Shown here: one piece after another, positions 18,909-27,478 of the stretch
Position numbering within the stretch: the stretch's first letter is position 1
Layout: every line of letters begins with the position of its first letter
Assembly: GCF_004006015.1 (NCBI RefSeq)
Contig: NZ_CP034766.1
Coordinates: 3,659,719 to 3,723,718 of the forward strand
DNA from: Rhodococcus sp. X156
GTDB taxonomy: Bacteria > Actinomycetota > Actinomycetes > Mycobacteriales > Mycobacteriaceae
Reading direction: 5' to 3'
Length of the DNA: 64,000 nucleotides
Notes under the pieces: generated by a model
The model's input: only the letters and a program-made list of their open reading frames with translations
What the model was told of the DNA's origin: nothing
Database searches by the model: none
Position numbers and translations under genes: made by a program

Positions 18909-19319
18909 GTGCTCGACACCGTCGCCCTCGTCCTCGCCGTGCTGCTCGTCGTGGCTGCCCTCGCCCTCGCGGCCGTGGCGCTCGCCGGACTGCTGCAGCG
19001 GCTGCCCCGCAACCGGTGGGCCGGCGTGCGCACCCCCGCCTCGCTGGCCAGCGACGACGCCTTCCGCGTGGCCAACAAGGTGGCCGCAGCACCGATGCTC
19101 GCCGCCGCCGCGTTCTGCGCCGTGGGCGCGGGCGCGCTGCTGGGCCTGGACGGGTGGCTGCGACCGGTGGCCGTGCTGGTGGCCGTGGCCGCCGCGCTGG
19201 TGACCGCGGGTGCTGGTGGCGCGCTGGGCGCCCGCGCCGCGGAGGCGGCCCCGAGCTGCGCTCCCGAGCAGTGCGCGTCGTGCACGGGCTGCTCGCTGCT
19301 GGACGCCAGGCAGGGCTAG
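18909..19319 (+). CDS. SdpI-family membrane protein with C-terminal cysteine motif
   Basis: A 136-residue membrane protein with helices at about residues 4-28, 60-80 and 85-105. Between the first two is the SdpI-type signature [19 protein letters not shown]. SdpI proteins were first found as immunity proteins in Bacillus; most actinobacterial members have no assigned role. The tail has four cysteines in the order Cys-X4-Cys-X2-Cys-X2-Cys ([13 protein letters not shown]), which could bind a metal. The GTG start at 18909 follows a -10-like hexamer closely. The PucR-type regulator begins three bases after the stop, so the two are one transcript. Confidence 0.72.
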   Translation: MLDTVALVLAVLLVVAALALAAVALAGLLQRLPRNRWAGVRTPASLASDDAFRVANKVAAAPMLAAAAFCAVGAGALLGLDGWLRPVAVLVAVAAALVTAGAGGALGARAAEAAPSCAPEQCASCTGCSLLDARQG

Positions 19320-19322
19320 CCG

Positions 19323-20525
19323 GTGACCAGCACGCGGCCGGACGGTGGGGTCTCGGCGAGCGTGCTGGCCGAGGTTGCCGCCGCTGGCGCCGAGGACGCC
19401 GGTGGCCTGCCCGTGGAGCTGCTGGGCGACTTCCTGCCGGTGGTGACCGCGGCCGTGGTGTCCGGGCGTCCGCTCACCCGCCGCCAGCTCACCGGCTACC
19501 AACCGTTCGGGGAGACCGCCGCCCGCCAGGGAGTGGCCCTGCGCGCGCTGCTGGACCTGTACTCCTCCGCGGCCTGGCGGCTGTGGCGGCACCTGCCCGC
19601 CGTGGTGGGCGCGCGCCGTGACCCGGAGGCGGTGGTGGTGGCCGGCGAGGTGATGCTGCGCGCGGTGGACGACGTGGTGGCGGCGCTGGCCGAGGGGTTC
19701 CAGCTGGCTCAGCGGACGCTGGTGCGCAGCGAGGAGTCGGCCCGTCGGGAGTTCATCGACGACCTGCTCACCGGTGGCGCCGGGGTGGCCAGCGTGCTGC
19801 AGCGTGCCGCCGGGTTCGGCCTGCACCTGTCCGGCCCGCACGCGGTGGCGGTGGTGGCCGCCGAGCGCCCCTTCTCCGACGGCACCCCGCTGATCGGCAT
19901 GCTGGAGCGCGCCGTGCTGGGCAGCAAGGGCGACTCCGACGCGCTGGTGGCCAGCAAGGAGGGCCACCTCATCGTGGTGTTTCCGGCGCCCGACCCGGAT
20001 GCGGTCAGCCACGTGATGCACCAGCTCACCTCGCGGCTGGGCCCGCGCCCCGACGCGGCCGAGGCACGCGCCCGGACGTGGCAGATCGGGGTGGGCCGTC
20101 CCGGGGTGGGCGCCGAGGGGGTGGTGGCGTCCTACCAGGAGGCTCGTGACGCCCTCGACCTAGCCGGGCGCCTGGACCTGCAGGACCCGGTGGTCGACGC
20201 CAAGGACATGCTGGTCTACCACGTGATGCTGCGTGACCGCCCGGCCATCAGCGACCTGGTGCGCAGCGTGCTCACCCCGCTGCTGGAGGCCCGTGGTGGG
20301 GCAGAGCCGCTGCTGGCCACCCTGGCCGCCTACTTCGGCTCCGGTGGCAACGCCGCCCTCACCGCCCGCCGGCTGCACCTGTCGGTGCGGGCGGTGACCT
20401 ACCGCCTGGAGCGTGTGCAGCAGCTCACCGGCCACGACCCCACCGAGCCGTCGCAGCAGTTCCCCCTGCAGGTGGCCATCATGGGCGCCAAGCTCCTCGA
20501 CTGGCCGCACGTCCCCCTGCCCTGA
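19323..20525 (+). CDS. PucR/CdaR-family transcriptional regulator
   Basis: A 400-residue cytoplasmic regulator. The C-terminal PucR helix-turn-helix is clear (LAAYFGSGGNAALTARRLHL followed by SVRAVTYRLERVQQLTG, about residues 338-375). The middle has a GGDEF-like sensor fold typical of CdaR proteins (VGRPGVGAEGVVASYQEARDA). The N-terminal 150 residues are helical with no assigned ligand. The GTG start lies three bases after the SdpI-like stop, so the target may be that gene or the unit itself. No signal in the window shows its ligand. Confidence 0.8.
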   Translation: MTSTRPDGGVSASVLAEVAAAGAEDAGGLPVELLGDFLPVVTAAVVSGRPLTRRQLTGYQPFGETAARQGVALRALLDLYSSAAWRLWRHLPAVVGARRDPEAVVVAGEVMLRAVDDVVAALAEGFQLAQRTLVRSEESARREFIDDLLTGGAGVASVLQRAAGFGLHLSGPHAVAVVAAERPFSDGTPLIGMLERAVLGSKGDSDALVASKEGHLIVVFPAPDPDAVSHVMHQLTSRLGPRPDAAEARARTWQIGVGRPGVGAEGVVASYQEARDALDLAGRLDLQDPVVDAKDMLVYHVMLRDRPAISDLVRSVLTPLLEARGGAEPLLATLAAYFGSGGNAALTARRLHLSVRAVTYRLERVQQLTGHDPTEPSQQFPLQVAIMGAKLLDWPHVPLP

Positions 20526-20810
20526 CCCCCTTCTTCCGCGGGGCGTTCAGGGCCCTTGACGCCCTCTTCGGGCCGTCCCGGGGGGAGGGCGGCGACGTGA
20601 GGACGGTCGCACCTGGAGCAGTGACCTAGGCGCCCAGGGCGATCGACGGCCACGCGCCGCCTCCCCGGTGAACCGAGTGGCCCGGATCGCTGCGCACACC
20701 TTGCGACCGCGGCACACTGCGAGGTGACGGCCCGGCCACAGCTCGGCTACGGCGACCACGCAGCCTCGCCAGGGTGTGGGTGGGTCTGGACGAGGACGGG
20801 AGCCCCGCTG
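20526..20810. other. Intergenic region between the PucR regulator and the rhomboid-like gene
   Basis: No gene is supported in these 285 bases. An imperfect inverted repeat GGGCGTTCAGGGCCCTTGACGCCC-type element (about 20540-20563) just after the regulator stop may be a terminator. No promoter stands out. Confidence 0.4.
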
Positions 20811-21704
20811 ATGCTGCACCTTCGACGCCTGCCCCGCATCGGGCGCTCGGTGCCGGTGACGCTGTCCTACCTCGGCGCCCTGGGCACGGTCGGGCTGGCG
20901 CTGAGCACGGTCGGCACGCACTGGAAGGACGCGGTGATCTCCGCGGCCAGCACCAACGTGCACAACCTCAGCCAGTGGCGGCTGAGCACCCTGGTCTCCA
21001 GCGCCTTCGTCATCGCCGAGGGCCCGGTGTGGTTCACCTGCCTGGGCGTGGGCGCCACCCTCGCGCTGGCCGAGCGGGCCTGGGGCGGCTGGCGGATGCT
21101 CAGCACCTTCGTGGCGGGCCACCTCCTCGCCACCTCGCTGGTGGCGGTGGGCCTGTGGTTCGGCATCAGCAGCGGCTGGTTCCCGGTCTCGTGGAGCCAG
21201 GCCACCGACGTCGGCGTGAGCTACGGGGTGTTCGCCGTGCTCACCGCCCTCACCTTCGCCGTCCCGCGCGGCTGGCGGCTGACCTGGGCCGCGGTGTGGC
21301 TGGTGCTGGCGGTGCAGGCGGTTCTCAGCGCGCCCACGTTCACCGCGGTGGGCCACCTGGTGGCCGGCGTGGTGGGTCTGGTGCTCGCGGCGCTGGTCCA
21401 CCGGCGCCACCCGCTCACCCCGCGCCGCCCGATGACCACCCGCGGCTCGCTGGCCCTGCTGGCGTGGGCGTCGCTGTTCGGGCTGTGCATCGTGGGGTGG
21501 GCGACGCCCGGCTGGTGGTCGGCCCCGGTGCTGGCGGCCGTGGTGGTGCTGGCCACCCGGATCCGCCCGGTGGGCCGTGCGGACCTGCCGGTCAGTTGCG
21601 CTCCAGCTCGATCGGGTGCGTCGCCAGCAGCGCCATCGGCATCGGTTGTCGTCGCAGCACCCGTCCCCACAGGTCGACGCGCCCTGGTACCACCACGTCG
21701 CTAG
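20811..21704 (+). CDS. Rhomboid-like membrane protein
   Basis: A 297-residue protein with about six to seven membrane helices. The segment STNVHNLSQWRLSTLVSSAF after the first helix is typical of the 'rhomboid-like' proteins of actinobacteria. I do not see the GxSx serine of active rhomboid proteases, so activity is doubtful. I start at ATG 20811, with GAGGACGGGAG upstream at 20792-20802. An upstream GTG would add 29 hydrophilic residues. The last 37 codons overlap the convergent YqgE gene by 113 bases and encode a low-complexity tail, so the true end may have shifted by mutation. Confidence 0.68.
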   Translation: MLHLRRLPRIGRSVPVTLSYLGALGTVGLALSTVGTHWKDAVISAASTNVHNLSQWRLSTLVSSAFVIAEGPVWFTCLGVGATLALAERAWGGWRMLSTFVAGHLLATSLVAVGLWFGISSGWFPVSWSQATDVGVSYGVFAVLTALTFAVPRGWRLTWAAVWLVLAVQAVLSAPTFTAVGHLVAGVVGLVLAALVHRRHPLTPRRPMTTRGSLALLAWASLFGLCIVGWATPGWWSAPVLAAVVVLATRIRPVGRADLPVSCAPARSGASPAAPSASVVVAAPVPTGRRALVPPRR

Positions 21705-22161
21705 GCAGCGCCGGCACCACCAGCCAGTCCTCCCGCTCCAGCTCGGCCTCCAGCTGCCCGGCCGACCAGCCCGCGTAGCCCACGAAGATCCGCACGCCCT
21801 CGAGCACCGGCGCCAGCTCGTCGGGCTCCGCGTCCAGGTCCACCATCACCACCCGCCCGTGCACCGGGCGCAGGCCGGAGACCCCGTCGGCGTCCGCCCC
21901 GGGACGCAGCAGGCCGAGGCACAGCGCGGAGTCCCGCTTGACCGGCCCACCCACGAACAGCGCCTGCGGGCGCACCGTGTGCGGCGCCCAGCCGGGCAGC
22001 ACGTCGTGCACTGCCGTGTCGCTGGGACGGTTGAGCACCACGCCGAGGCTGCCGAGCTCGTTGTGCTCGATCACGTAGATCACCGTGCGGCGAAAGGTCT
22101 GCTCCACCAGCTCGACCGAGGACACCAGCAACGACCCCGACCGCACCTGCGTCAGCTCCAC
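21592..22161 (-). CDS. UPF0301 (YqgE/AlgH) family protein
   Basis: A 189-residue protein of a widespread family with unknown molecular function. Signature blocks are GSLLVSSVELVEQTFRRTVI at the N terminus, GSLGVVLNRPS near 38-48, LFVGGPV near 68 and YAGWSAGQLEAELE near 127. The start is GTG at 22161. The M. tuberculosis counterpart is Rv0038, three genes from leuS (Rv0041); leuS is also near here, so the linkage is old. The 3' end overlaps the rhomboid-like gene on the other strand by 113 bases. Confidence 0.88.
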   Translation of the reverse strand: MELTQVRSGSLLVSSVELVEQTFRRTVIYVIEHNELGSLGVVLNRPSDTAVHDVLPGWAPHTVRPQALFVGGPVKRDSALCLGLLRPGADADGVSGLRPVHGRVVMVDLDAEPDELAPVLEGVRIFVGYAGWSAGQLEAELEREDWLVVPALPSDVVVPGRVDLWGRVLRRQPMPMALLATHPIELERN

Positions 22162-22228
22162 GCCTCAATCCTGCCATCGCCGGTGGTCGGCGGCGGGTGG
22201 AACTCGGTTCGCCGCGATGCGGGCCCGC

Positions 22229-23041
22229 TCAGCCGAGGCGGTGCACGAGCCCCTGGTAGCGGGCGCCGAGCAGCCGCGGCAGGGCGGCGATCACCCGGGA
22301 GTCCGGGCCCACCAGGATCCGCGGCTTCTCCCGCTCCAGCCCGCGCATGATGGACCGTGCAGCGCCCTGCGGGGTGGTCATGGCGATCTTGTTGAACGCC
22401 TTGGCCGACTCCATTTTGTTCTCCGAGGCGGTCACCCGGGCGTTCTCGGCGATGTTGCTGCGCACCCCCCCGGGGTGGACCAGGCTCACCTGCACCGGCA
22501 CCTGGTCAGCCAGCAGCTCCATCCGCAGCGCCTCGGTGAAGCCGCGGATGGCGAACTTCGAGCCGTTGTAGGCGGCCTGCTTGGGAAAGGCCATCAGCCC
22601 GAAGACGCTGGAGACGTTGGCCAGCTGGCCGTCGCCGCTGGCCGCGAGGTGCGGCAGGAAGGCCTGCGTGCCGTGCACCATGCCGAAGTAGTTGATGCCC
22701 ATGATCCAGCGGTGGTCGGCGTCGGTGAGCTCGGCGACCCGGCCGGTGACCGACACCCCCGCGTTGTTGACCACCAGGTCCACCCCGCCGAAGTGCTCGA
22801 CCACCTCCTCGGCGTGGGCGAGCACCGCCTCCCGGTCGCTGACGTCGAGCTTCCACGCCCGGGCCTGCGCCCCCTGCTCCTGGCACTGCCGCACGGTCTC
22901 CTGCACGGCGTCGCCCTGCACGTCGCTCAGCGCCAGCCGGGCGCCCCGCTCGGCCAGGTTCAGGGCCAGCGCCCGGCCGATGCCCGAGCCTGCGCCGGTG
23001 ACCACCGCGGTCTTGCCCGCATACCCGCGGCGCGCCTTCAC
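22229..23041 (-). CDS. Short-chain dehydrogenase/reductase coupled to the P450
   Basis: A 270-residue classical SDR with TGAGSGIG (about 15-22), NNAG near 92, catalytic serine in NVSSVFG near 143 and YNGSK near 156-160. Aspartate at the end of strand 2 (ALSDVQG) suggests NAD(H). The GTG start overlaps the stop of the P450 gene by four bases (GTGA), so the two are translated together. An alcohol made by the P450 could be oxidised by this enzyme, as in the P450/SDR pairs of mycobacteria; that is inference from position. Confidence 0.85.
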   Translation of the reverse strand: MKARRGYAGKTAVVTGAGSGIGRALALNLAERGARLALSDVQGDAVQETVRQCQEQGAQARAWKLDVSDREAVLAHAEEVVEHFGGVDLVVNNAGVSVTGRVAELTDADHRWIMGINYFGMVHGTQAFLPHLAASGDGQLANVSSVFGLMAFPKQAAYNGSKFAIRGFTEALRMELLADQVPVQVSLVHPGGVRSNIAENARVTASENKMESAKAFNKIAMTTPQGAARSIMRGLEREKPRILVGPDSRVIAALPRLLGARYQGLVHRLG

Positions 23042-24360
23042 CGGGTCCGCCGGATCAGGCCGCCCTTGGCCGGGGCCATGGTCACGTGGGAGTGCTTGTG
23101 CTTCTCCGCCGCGGGTCCAACGTGCTCGAAGTCCATCGCGTCCAGGATGGTCCGCAGCGCCACCACCATCTCCTTGTGCGCGAACAGCGCACCGATGCAG
23201 CGCCGCTTGCCGCCGCCGTAGGGGATGAACTCGTTGGTGGCGAGCTTGCGGTCCAGGAACCGCTCCGGCCGGAACACCTCCGGGTCGCCCCAGATCTTCG
23301 GGTCGTTGTGGATGGCCTCCAGCTGCGGGTTGAGCATGGTGCCCTTGCCGAAGGTGTAGCCGCCCAGCTCGATCGACCGGCTCGTCTTGCGGCCCACCCC
23401 AGGCAGCACGGTGCGCATCCGCAGCGTCTCGTTGACCACGGCGTCGAGGTAGCTGTCGTCAGAGGTTCGCGCCTTCTCCCGCACCGCGGGGTGCCGGGAG
23501 AGCAGCTCCATCGCCCAGGCCAGGGAGGTGGTGGTGGTCTCGTGCCCGGCGCCCACCAGCGACATCAGCTGGTTGCGCAGCCACTCGTTGTCCTTGCCCG
23601 AGCTGCGCACCAGCAGGGACAACGTGTCGGTGCGCTCGTCCAGGTCGGACGCACCGCGGCGCTCCTCGATGAAGGCGTCCAGCAGCTCGTTGGTGCGGGC
23701 GATGAGCCGGTCGAAGGACCGCCACGGCGGGATCTTGCCCAGCTGGGGGAAGACCATCCAGGTGCTGCCGACCAGGGTGATCTCCGAGGCCTTGGTCACC
23801 GCGGTGCGCAGCTCGTCCATCTGCGGGCCGCTGACCGCACCGAAGACGGTGCGCAGGATGACCTCGAGGGTGATGGCGCGGGCCTCGTCGACCATCTTGA
23901 TCTCGTCGCCGACCTTCCAGGAGGCGATCCGGCGCTCGGTCTCCTCCCGCATGATGTCGGCGTAGCCGTTGATGGCCTTGCCGCGGAACGGCGGCATCAG
24001 GGCCTTGCGGGTCTGGGTGTGCTCCTCCCCGTCCACGGAGAGGATGCCCCGCTCCCCGAAGATGGCCTTGAGGAAGATGCCGTTGGTGACGCCGGCGTGC
24101 AGCGTGTCGTGCGGGCCGGCGAAGATCGCCGCCACCAGCTCGGGGTCGGCGATGTAGACCGACTTGCCCATCGGGAACGCCTTGGCCACGTGCACGTCGC
24201 CGAAGCGGCGCTGCGACCAGCGGGAGAAGCCGATGGTGTGCCGCAGGCCCAGGTACAGCTGGGCGATCCCGGGCATGCGCGACCCCCGGGCTGGCTTGCG
24301 GCCGTGGGCAACCGGGCACTGACCTGCGGCCGCGGCGGGTGTCTGCTCCTGGGTGCTCAT
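23038..24360 (-). CDS. Cytochrome P450
   Basis: A 440-residue soluble bacterial P450. The oxygen-binding motif of helix I is VGAGHETTTTSLAWAM (about 267-282), ExxR is ETLR (about 325) and the heme loop is FIPYGGGKRRCIG with the cysteine ligand near residue 388. It uses ferredoxin and a reductase that are not encoded next to it. The length and the AGHETTT/PYGGGKRRCIG pattern are like the CYP136/CYP138-type proteins of mycobacteria; the substrate is unknown. An SDR overlaps its end and an acyl-CoA dehydrogenase ends 95 bases upstream on the same strand, so a lipid or sterol substrate is likely. Confidence 0.92.
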   Translation of the reverse strand: MSTQEQTPAAAAGQCPVAHGRKPARGSRMPGIAQLYLGLRHTIGFSRWSQRRFGDVHVAKAFPMGKSVYIADPELVAAIFAGPHDTLHAGVTNGIFLKAIFGERGILSVDGEEHTQTRKALMPPFRGKAINGYADIMREETERRIASWKVGDEIKMVDEARAITLEVILRTVFGAVSGPQMDELRTAVTKASEITLVGSTWMVFPQLGKIPPWRSFDRLIARTNELLDAFIEERRGASDLDERTDTLSLLVRSSGKDNEWLRNQLMSLVGAGHETTTTSLAWAMELLSRHPAVREKARTSDDSYLDAVVNETLRMRTVLPGVGRKTSRSIELGGYTFGKGTMLNPQLEAIHNDPKIWGDPEVFRPERFLDRKLATNEFIPYGGGKRRCIGALFAHKEMVVALRTILDAMDFEHVGPAAEKHKHSHVTMAPAKGGLIRRTR

Positions 24361-24455
24361 GCATCAGTTCCTGAACGACGGGGGCAACGACGGGTCAACA
24401 GTACGTGCCGCGGCACCGTTCTCAGCACCTGCGCCGCATCCCGCTGGTCAGGGCG

Positions 24456-26093
24456 TCACCCGACCTTGGGTGTGCTGCGGGCGACGATGGCGGCAGTGTC
24501 CAGCCCGGACGGCAGGGTGCCGTAGACGCTGCCCCAGTCCCCACCGAGGCGGCTGGCGCAGAAGGCGTCCGCCACCGCGGGGTGGCCGCTACGGACCAGC
24601 AGCATCCCCTGCAGGGCCAGGGCCAGGTGCTCGGCGACGCGGCGGGCACGGTGCTCCAGGTCGCCGGGGTCGGCCAGGTCGCGCTTGACCACGGCGACGG
24701 CGGCGTCCAGGCGGCGGTCGGCGCCAGCCACCGAGTCCAGCTCCGCCAGGAACACCGCCAGCGCCTCCGGCTCGCGGGCCATCGCGCGCAGCCCGTCCAG
24801 CGCGGCGACGTTGCCCGAGCCCTCCCACACGCTCAGCAGCGGAGCCTCCCGGTACAGCTTGGGCATGCCCGACTCCTCGACGTAGCCGTTGCCGCCCAAG
24901 CACTCCAGCGCCTCCGCGGCATGGCCGGGGCCGCGCTTGCAGACGAAGTACTTGCTCACCGACAGCCCGATGCGCCGCAGCGCCGCAGCGTGGGTGTCGC
25001 CGGCCTCGGCCTGGTCGGTCAGCCCGGCCAGCCACAGCGCCACGGTGGTGGCCGCCTCGGCCTCCACGGCCAGGTCGGCCAGCACGTTGCGCATCAGCGG
25101 CTGGTCCACCAGCTGGGCGCCGAAGGCGGCCCGGTGGGCGGCGTGGTGGCTGGCCTGGGCGATGCCGGTGCGCATGCCGGCGGCGCTGCCGATGATGCAG
25201 TCCAGCCGGGTCATGTTGACCATCTCGATGATGGTGCGCACCCCGCGGCCGGGCTCCCCGACGCGCCAGGCCACCGCCTCGTCGTACTCCACCTCCGAGC
25301 TGGCGTTGGAGTGGTTGCCCAGCTTGTCCTTGAGTCTCTGCAGGTGCATCCGGTTGCGGGTGCCGTCGGGCAGCACCCGGGGCAGCAGGAAGCAGGACAG
25401 GCCGGCGTCGGCCTCCTGCGCGAGCACCAGGAAGACGTCGGACATGGGCGCGGAGGTGAACCACTTGTGCCCGGTGAGCAGGTAGGTACCGGCTCCGCCC
25501 GGGACGGCGCGGGTGGTGTTGGCCCGGACGTCGGAGCCGCCCTGCTTCTCGGTCATGGACATCCCGGCGATCAGCCCGCGCTTGCCCAGCGGCGCCCGCA
25601 GGCCGAAGTCGTACTCCCGCGAGGTCAGCAGCGGCTCGTAGGCCGCGGCCAGCTCGGGGTTGGCCCGCAGCGCCGGCACGACGGCGTTGGTCATGGAGAT
25701 GGGGCAGCCGTGGCCGGCGTCCACCGTGCTCCACACCAGGAACTTCGCGGCCCGGGCCACGTGCGCACCGGGGCCGGGGTCGCTCCACGGCGAGCCGTGC
25801 AGCCCGTGGGCCACCGCGGTCTGCATCAGCTGGTGGTAGGCGGGGTCGAAGTCCACCTCGTCCACCCGGTGGCCGTAGCGGTCGTGGGTGCGCAGCACCG
25901 GTGGGTGTGCCTCGGCCAGGGCGCCCCACTGCTGGGCCTGCTCGCTGCCGGCCAGGCGGCCCAGCTCGTGCAGGCTCTCGGTGACCCAGGAGGCGTCCTC
26001 GCGGGCCAGGCCCTCCAGCAGCACGGGCCAGTCAGCCGCGTCGTGGCCCACCAGCGGCGGAACCTGGTTGGTGACCTCGTGCGTGGGCGTCAT
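24456..26093 (-). CDS. Acyl-CoA dehydrogenase, AidB-like
   Basis: A 545-residue FAD-dependent dehydrogenase-fold protein. The block GLIAGMSMTEKQGGSDVRAN (about 178-197), the LTGHKWFTSAP block (about 209) and RLKDKLGNHSNASSEVEYDE are typical of the AidB/isovaleryl-CoA dehydrogenase-like branch. Members either dehydrogenate branched acyl-CoAs or, like AidB, protect DNA during alkylation; sequence alone does not settle this. The start is ATG at 26093. The remains of a TetR gene lie directly upstream in the same orientation, so this gene was probably once under its control. Confidence 0.87.
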   Translation of the reverse strand: MTPTHEVTNQVPPLVGHDAADWPVLLEGLAREDASWVTESLHELGRLAGSEQAQQWGALAEAHPPVLRTHDRYGHRVDEVDFDPAYHQLMQTAVAHGLHGSPWSDPGPGAHVARAAKFLVWSTVDAGHGCPISMTNAVVPALRANPELAAAYEPLLTSREYDFGLRAPLGKRGLIAGMSMTEKQGGSDVRANTTRAVPGGAGTYLLTGHKWFTSAPMSDVFLVLAQEADAGLSCFLLPRVLPDGTRNRMHLQRLKDKLGNHSNASSEVEYDEAVAWRVGEPGRGVRTIIEMVNMTRLDCIIGSAAGMRTGIAQASHHAAHRAAFGAQLVDQPLMRNVLADLAVEAEAATTVALWLAGLTDQAEAGDTHAAALRRIGLSVSKYFVCKRGPGHAAEALECLGGNGYVEESGMPKLYREAPLLSVWEGSGNVAALDGLRAMAREPEALAVFLAELDSVAGADRRLDAAVAVVKRDLADPGDLEHRARRVAEHLALALQGMLLVRSGHPAVADAFCASRLGGDWGSVYGTLPSGLDTAAIVARSTPKVG

Positions 26094-26102
26094 GCCGTCC
26101 TC

Positions 26103-26335
26103 CGATGCTGCGCTGGGCGCTCACTCGCTGGCAGGCGCGGGCCGGGTCCGGCACCGCCTGCGCGGCCGCGGTGGACGCGGCGACCTCACGGCTGCAGGCG
26201 GTGCGGACGACCTCGGCGAAGAGCTCTGCCTTGGTGGGGAAGTACCGGTAGACGGTGCCCGTGCGCGGCCTGCAGCAGGTCGTGCCGCACCGCGTCCAGT
26301 CGCTGCTGGACGGCGGGCGTCCTGCGGTAGGCCAC
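26103..26335 (-). pseudogene. Remnant of a TetR-family regulator
   Basis: Two pieces of a TetR DNA-binding domain are left. From GTG at 26335 one frame reads RRTPAVQQRLDAVRHDLLQA, the usual first helix. At about 26264-26270 a shifted frame goes on with GTVYRYFPTKAELFAEVVRT, the end of the helix-turn-helix. About 25 codons between them (helices 2 and 3) are gone. After some 25 more residues the sequence stops resembling the family, so the whole ligand-binding domain is missing. The gene cannot be functional. The operator-like palindromes just upstream are still intact. Confidence 0.72.
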
Positions 26336-26341
26336 GCACGG

Positions 26342-26362
26342 AGTGAATCACTGTTCAGAACA
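26342..26362. promoter_or_regulatory. Two adjacent 11-base palindromes (operator-like)
   Basis: AGTGAATCACT (26342-26352) and TGTTCAGAACA (26352-26362) are both perfect inverted repeats sharing one base. They lie between the TetR remnant and the SDR at 26396, where an autoregulated TetR protein would bind. Confidence 0.45.
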
Positions 26363-26395
26363 TCACTCAAGGGGCTCCGGGACCCCCGGGATGGA

Positions 26396-27298
26396 CTACT
26401 CGAAGAGGGGCAGCACCGACTGCAGCTCGTCGGCGATGGAGGTGGGGACGATGTAGCCGTCCTGCTTCTCGATCTGCTCCAGGTTGGCGGCGATGTCCTC
26501 GACGCTCGGCTTGGCACCCTTGCCGGCGAACCAGCCCGGGGTGAGGCCGGTGAAGACGCGGGCGTAGCGACCACCCAGGGCGGAGAAGGCCTCGTGGGTG
26601 AGCTCGCTGGCCTCGCTGGCCAGGAACACCGTCATCGGGACGACGAGCTCGGGGGAGAACTGGTCGCCGTTGGCGCCGAGGAGCTCCTCGGTCATGCGGG
26701 TGTAGGCCACCGGCATGATCACGTTGCTCTTGATGTTCGACTTGGCGCCCTCGATGGCGAGCACGTTGGACAGGCCCACCAGGCCGGCCTTGGCCGCACC
26801 GTAGTTGGCCTGGCCGAAGTTGCCGAACACGCCCGCGTTGGAGGCGGTGAAGACGAAGCGGCCGTAGCCGTGCTCCTTCATGTTGGCGAACGCCGGCTGG
26901 CTCACGTAGAACGCGCCGCGCAGGTGCACGTCGAGCACCGCGTCCAGGTCCTCCCAGGACATCTTCAGGAAGCTCTTGTCCCGCAGGATGCCGGCGTTGT
27001 TGATGACGATGTCGACCTTGCCGAAGCTGTCGATGGCGGTCTGCACGATCGCCGCGCCGCCCTCGGGGGTGGACACCGAGTCGTGGTTGGCCGCCGCGCG
27101 GCCACCCTTGGCGACGATCTCGTCGACGACCTTCTGGGCGGCGCTGTCCGAGCCGCCGACACCGTTGACGGATCCGCCGAGGTCGTTGACCACGACAGCG
27201 GCACCGCGGGCCGCCAGCTCCAGGGCGTAGGCGCGGCCCAGGCCGCCGCCCGCGCCGGTCACGATGGCTACGCGGTCATCAAAGGTGATCTCGGACAT
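26396..27298 (-). CDS. SDR of the peroxisomal-multifunctional-enzyme type (3-hydroxyacyl-CoA dehydrogenase-like)
   Basis: A 300-residue SDR. The start resembles the dehydrogenase domain of MFE-2/17-beta-HSD4: TGAGGGLGRAYALELAARGA at about 14-33, then VNDLGGSVNGVGGSDSAAQ. NNAG (about 104), SNAG near 149 and YGAAK near 164 complete the active site. The family oxidises 3-hydroxyacyl-CoAs in beta-oxidation with NAD. The protein ends without a hydratase domain. Start ATG at 27298 has GGAAGG upstream. It points the same way as the acyl-CoA dehydrogenase and P450 genes, with the TetR remnant between them. Confidence 0.87.
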   Translation of the reverse strand: MSEITFDDRVAIVTGAGGGLGRAYALELAARGAAVVVNDLGGSVNGVGGSDSAAQKVVDEIVAKGGRAAANHDSVSTPEGGAAIVQTAIDSFGKVDIVINNAGILRDKSFLKMSWEDLDAVLDVHLRGAFYVSQPAFANMKEHGYGRFVFTASNAGVFGNFGQANYGAAKAGLVGLSNVLAIEGAKSNIKSNVIMPVAYTRMTEELLGANGDQFSPELVVPMTVFLASEASELTHEAFSALGGRYARVFTGLTPGWFAGKGAKPSVEDIAANLEQIEKQDGYIVPTSIADELQSVLPLFE

Positions 27299-27478
27299 GT
27301 GGATCCTTCCGATCGAAGTCAGGTGGGGTTACCAGCGGGTACACGGTAGCCGCGCGCCGCTCTCCGCCCACCTCCGCGTCGGCGAACCCGTGGTGCGGAA
27401 CGGGCCCGTGGTGATGAACACTCGACCCACGCGGTGGCCGTCGTGGCTGCTGTCGGACCGACACAGGAGGCGACGAGG

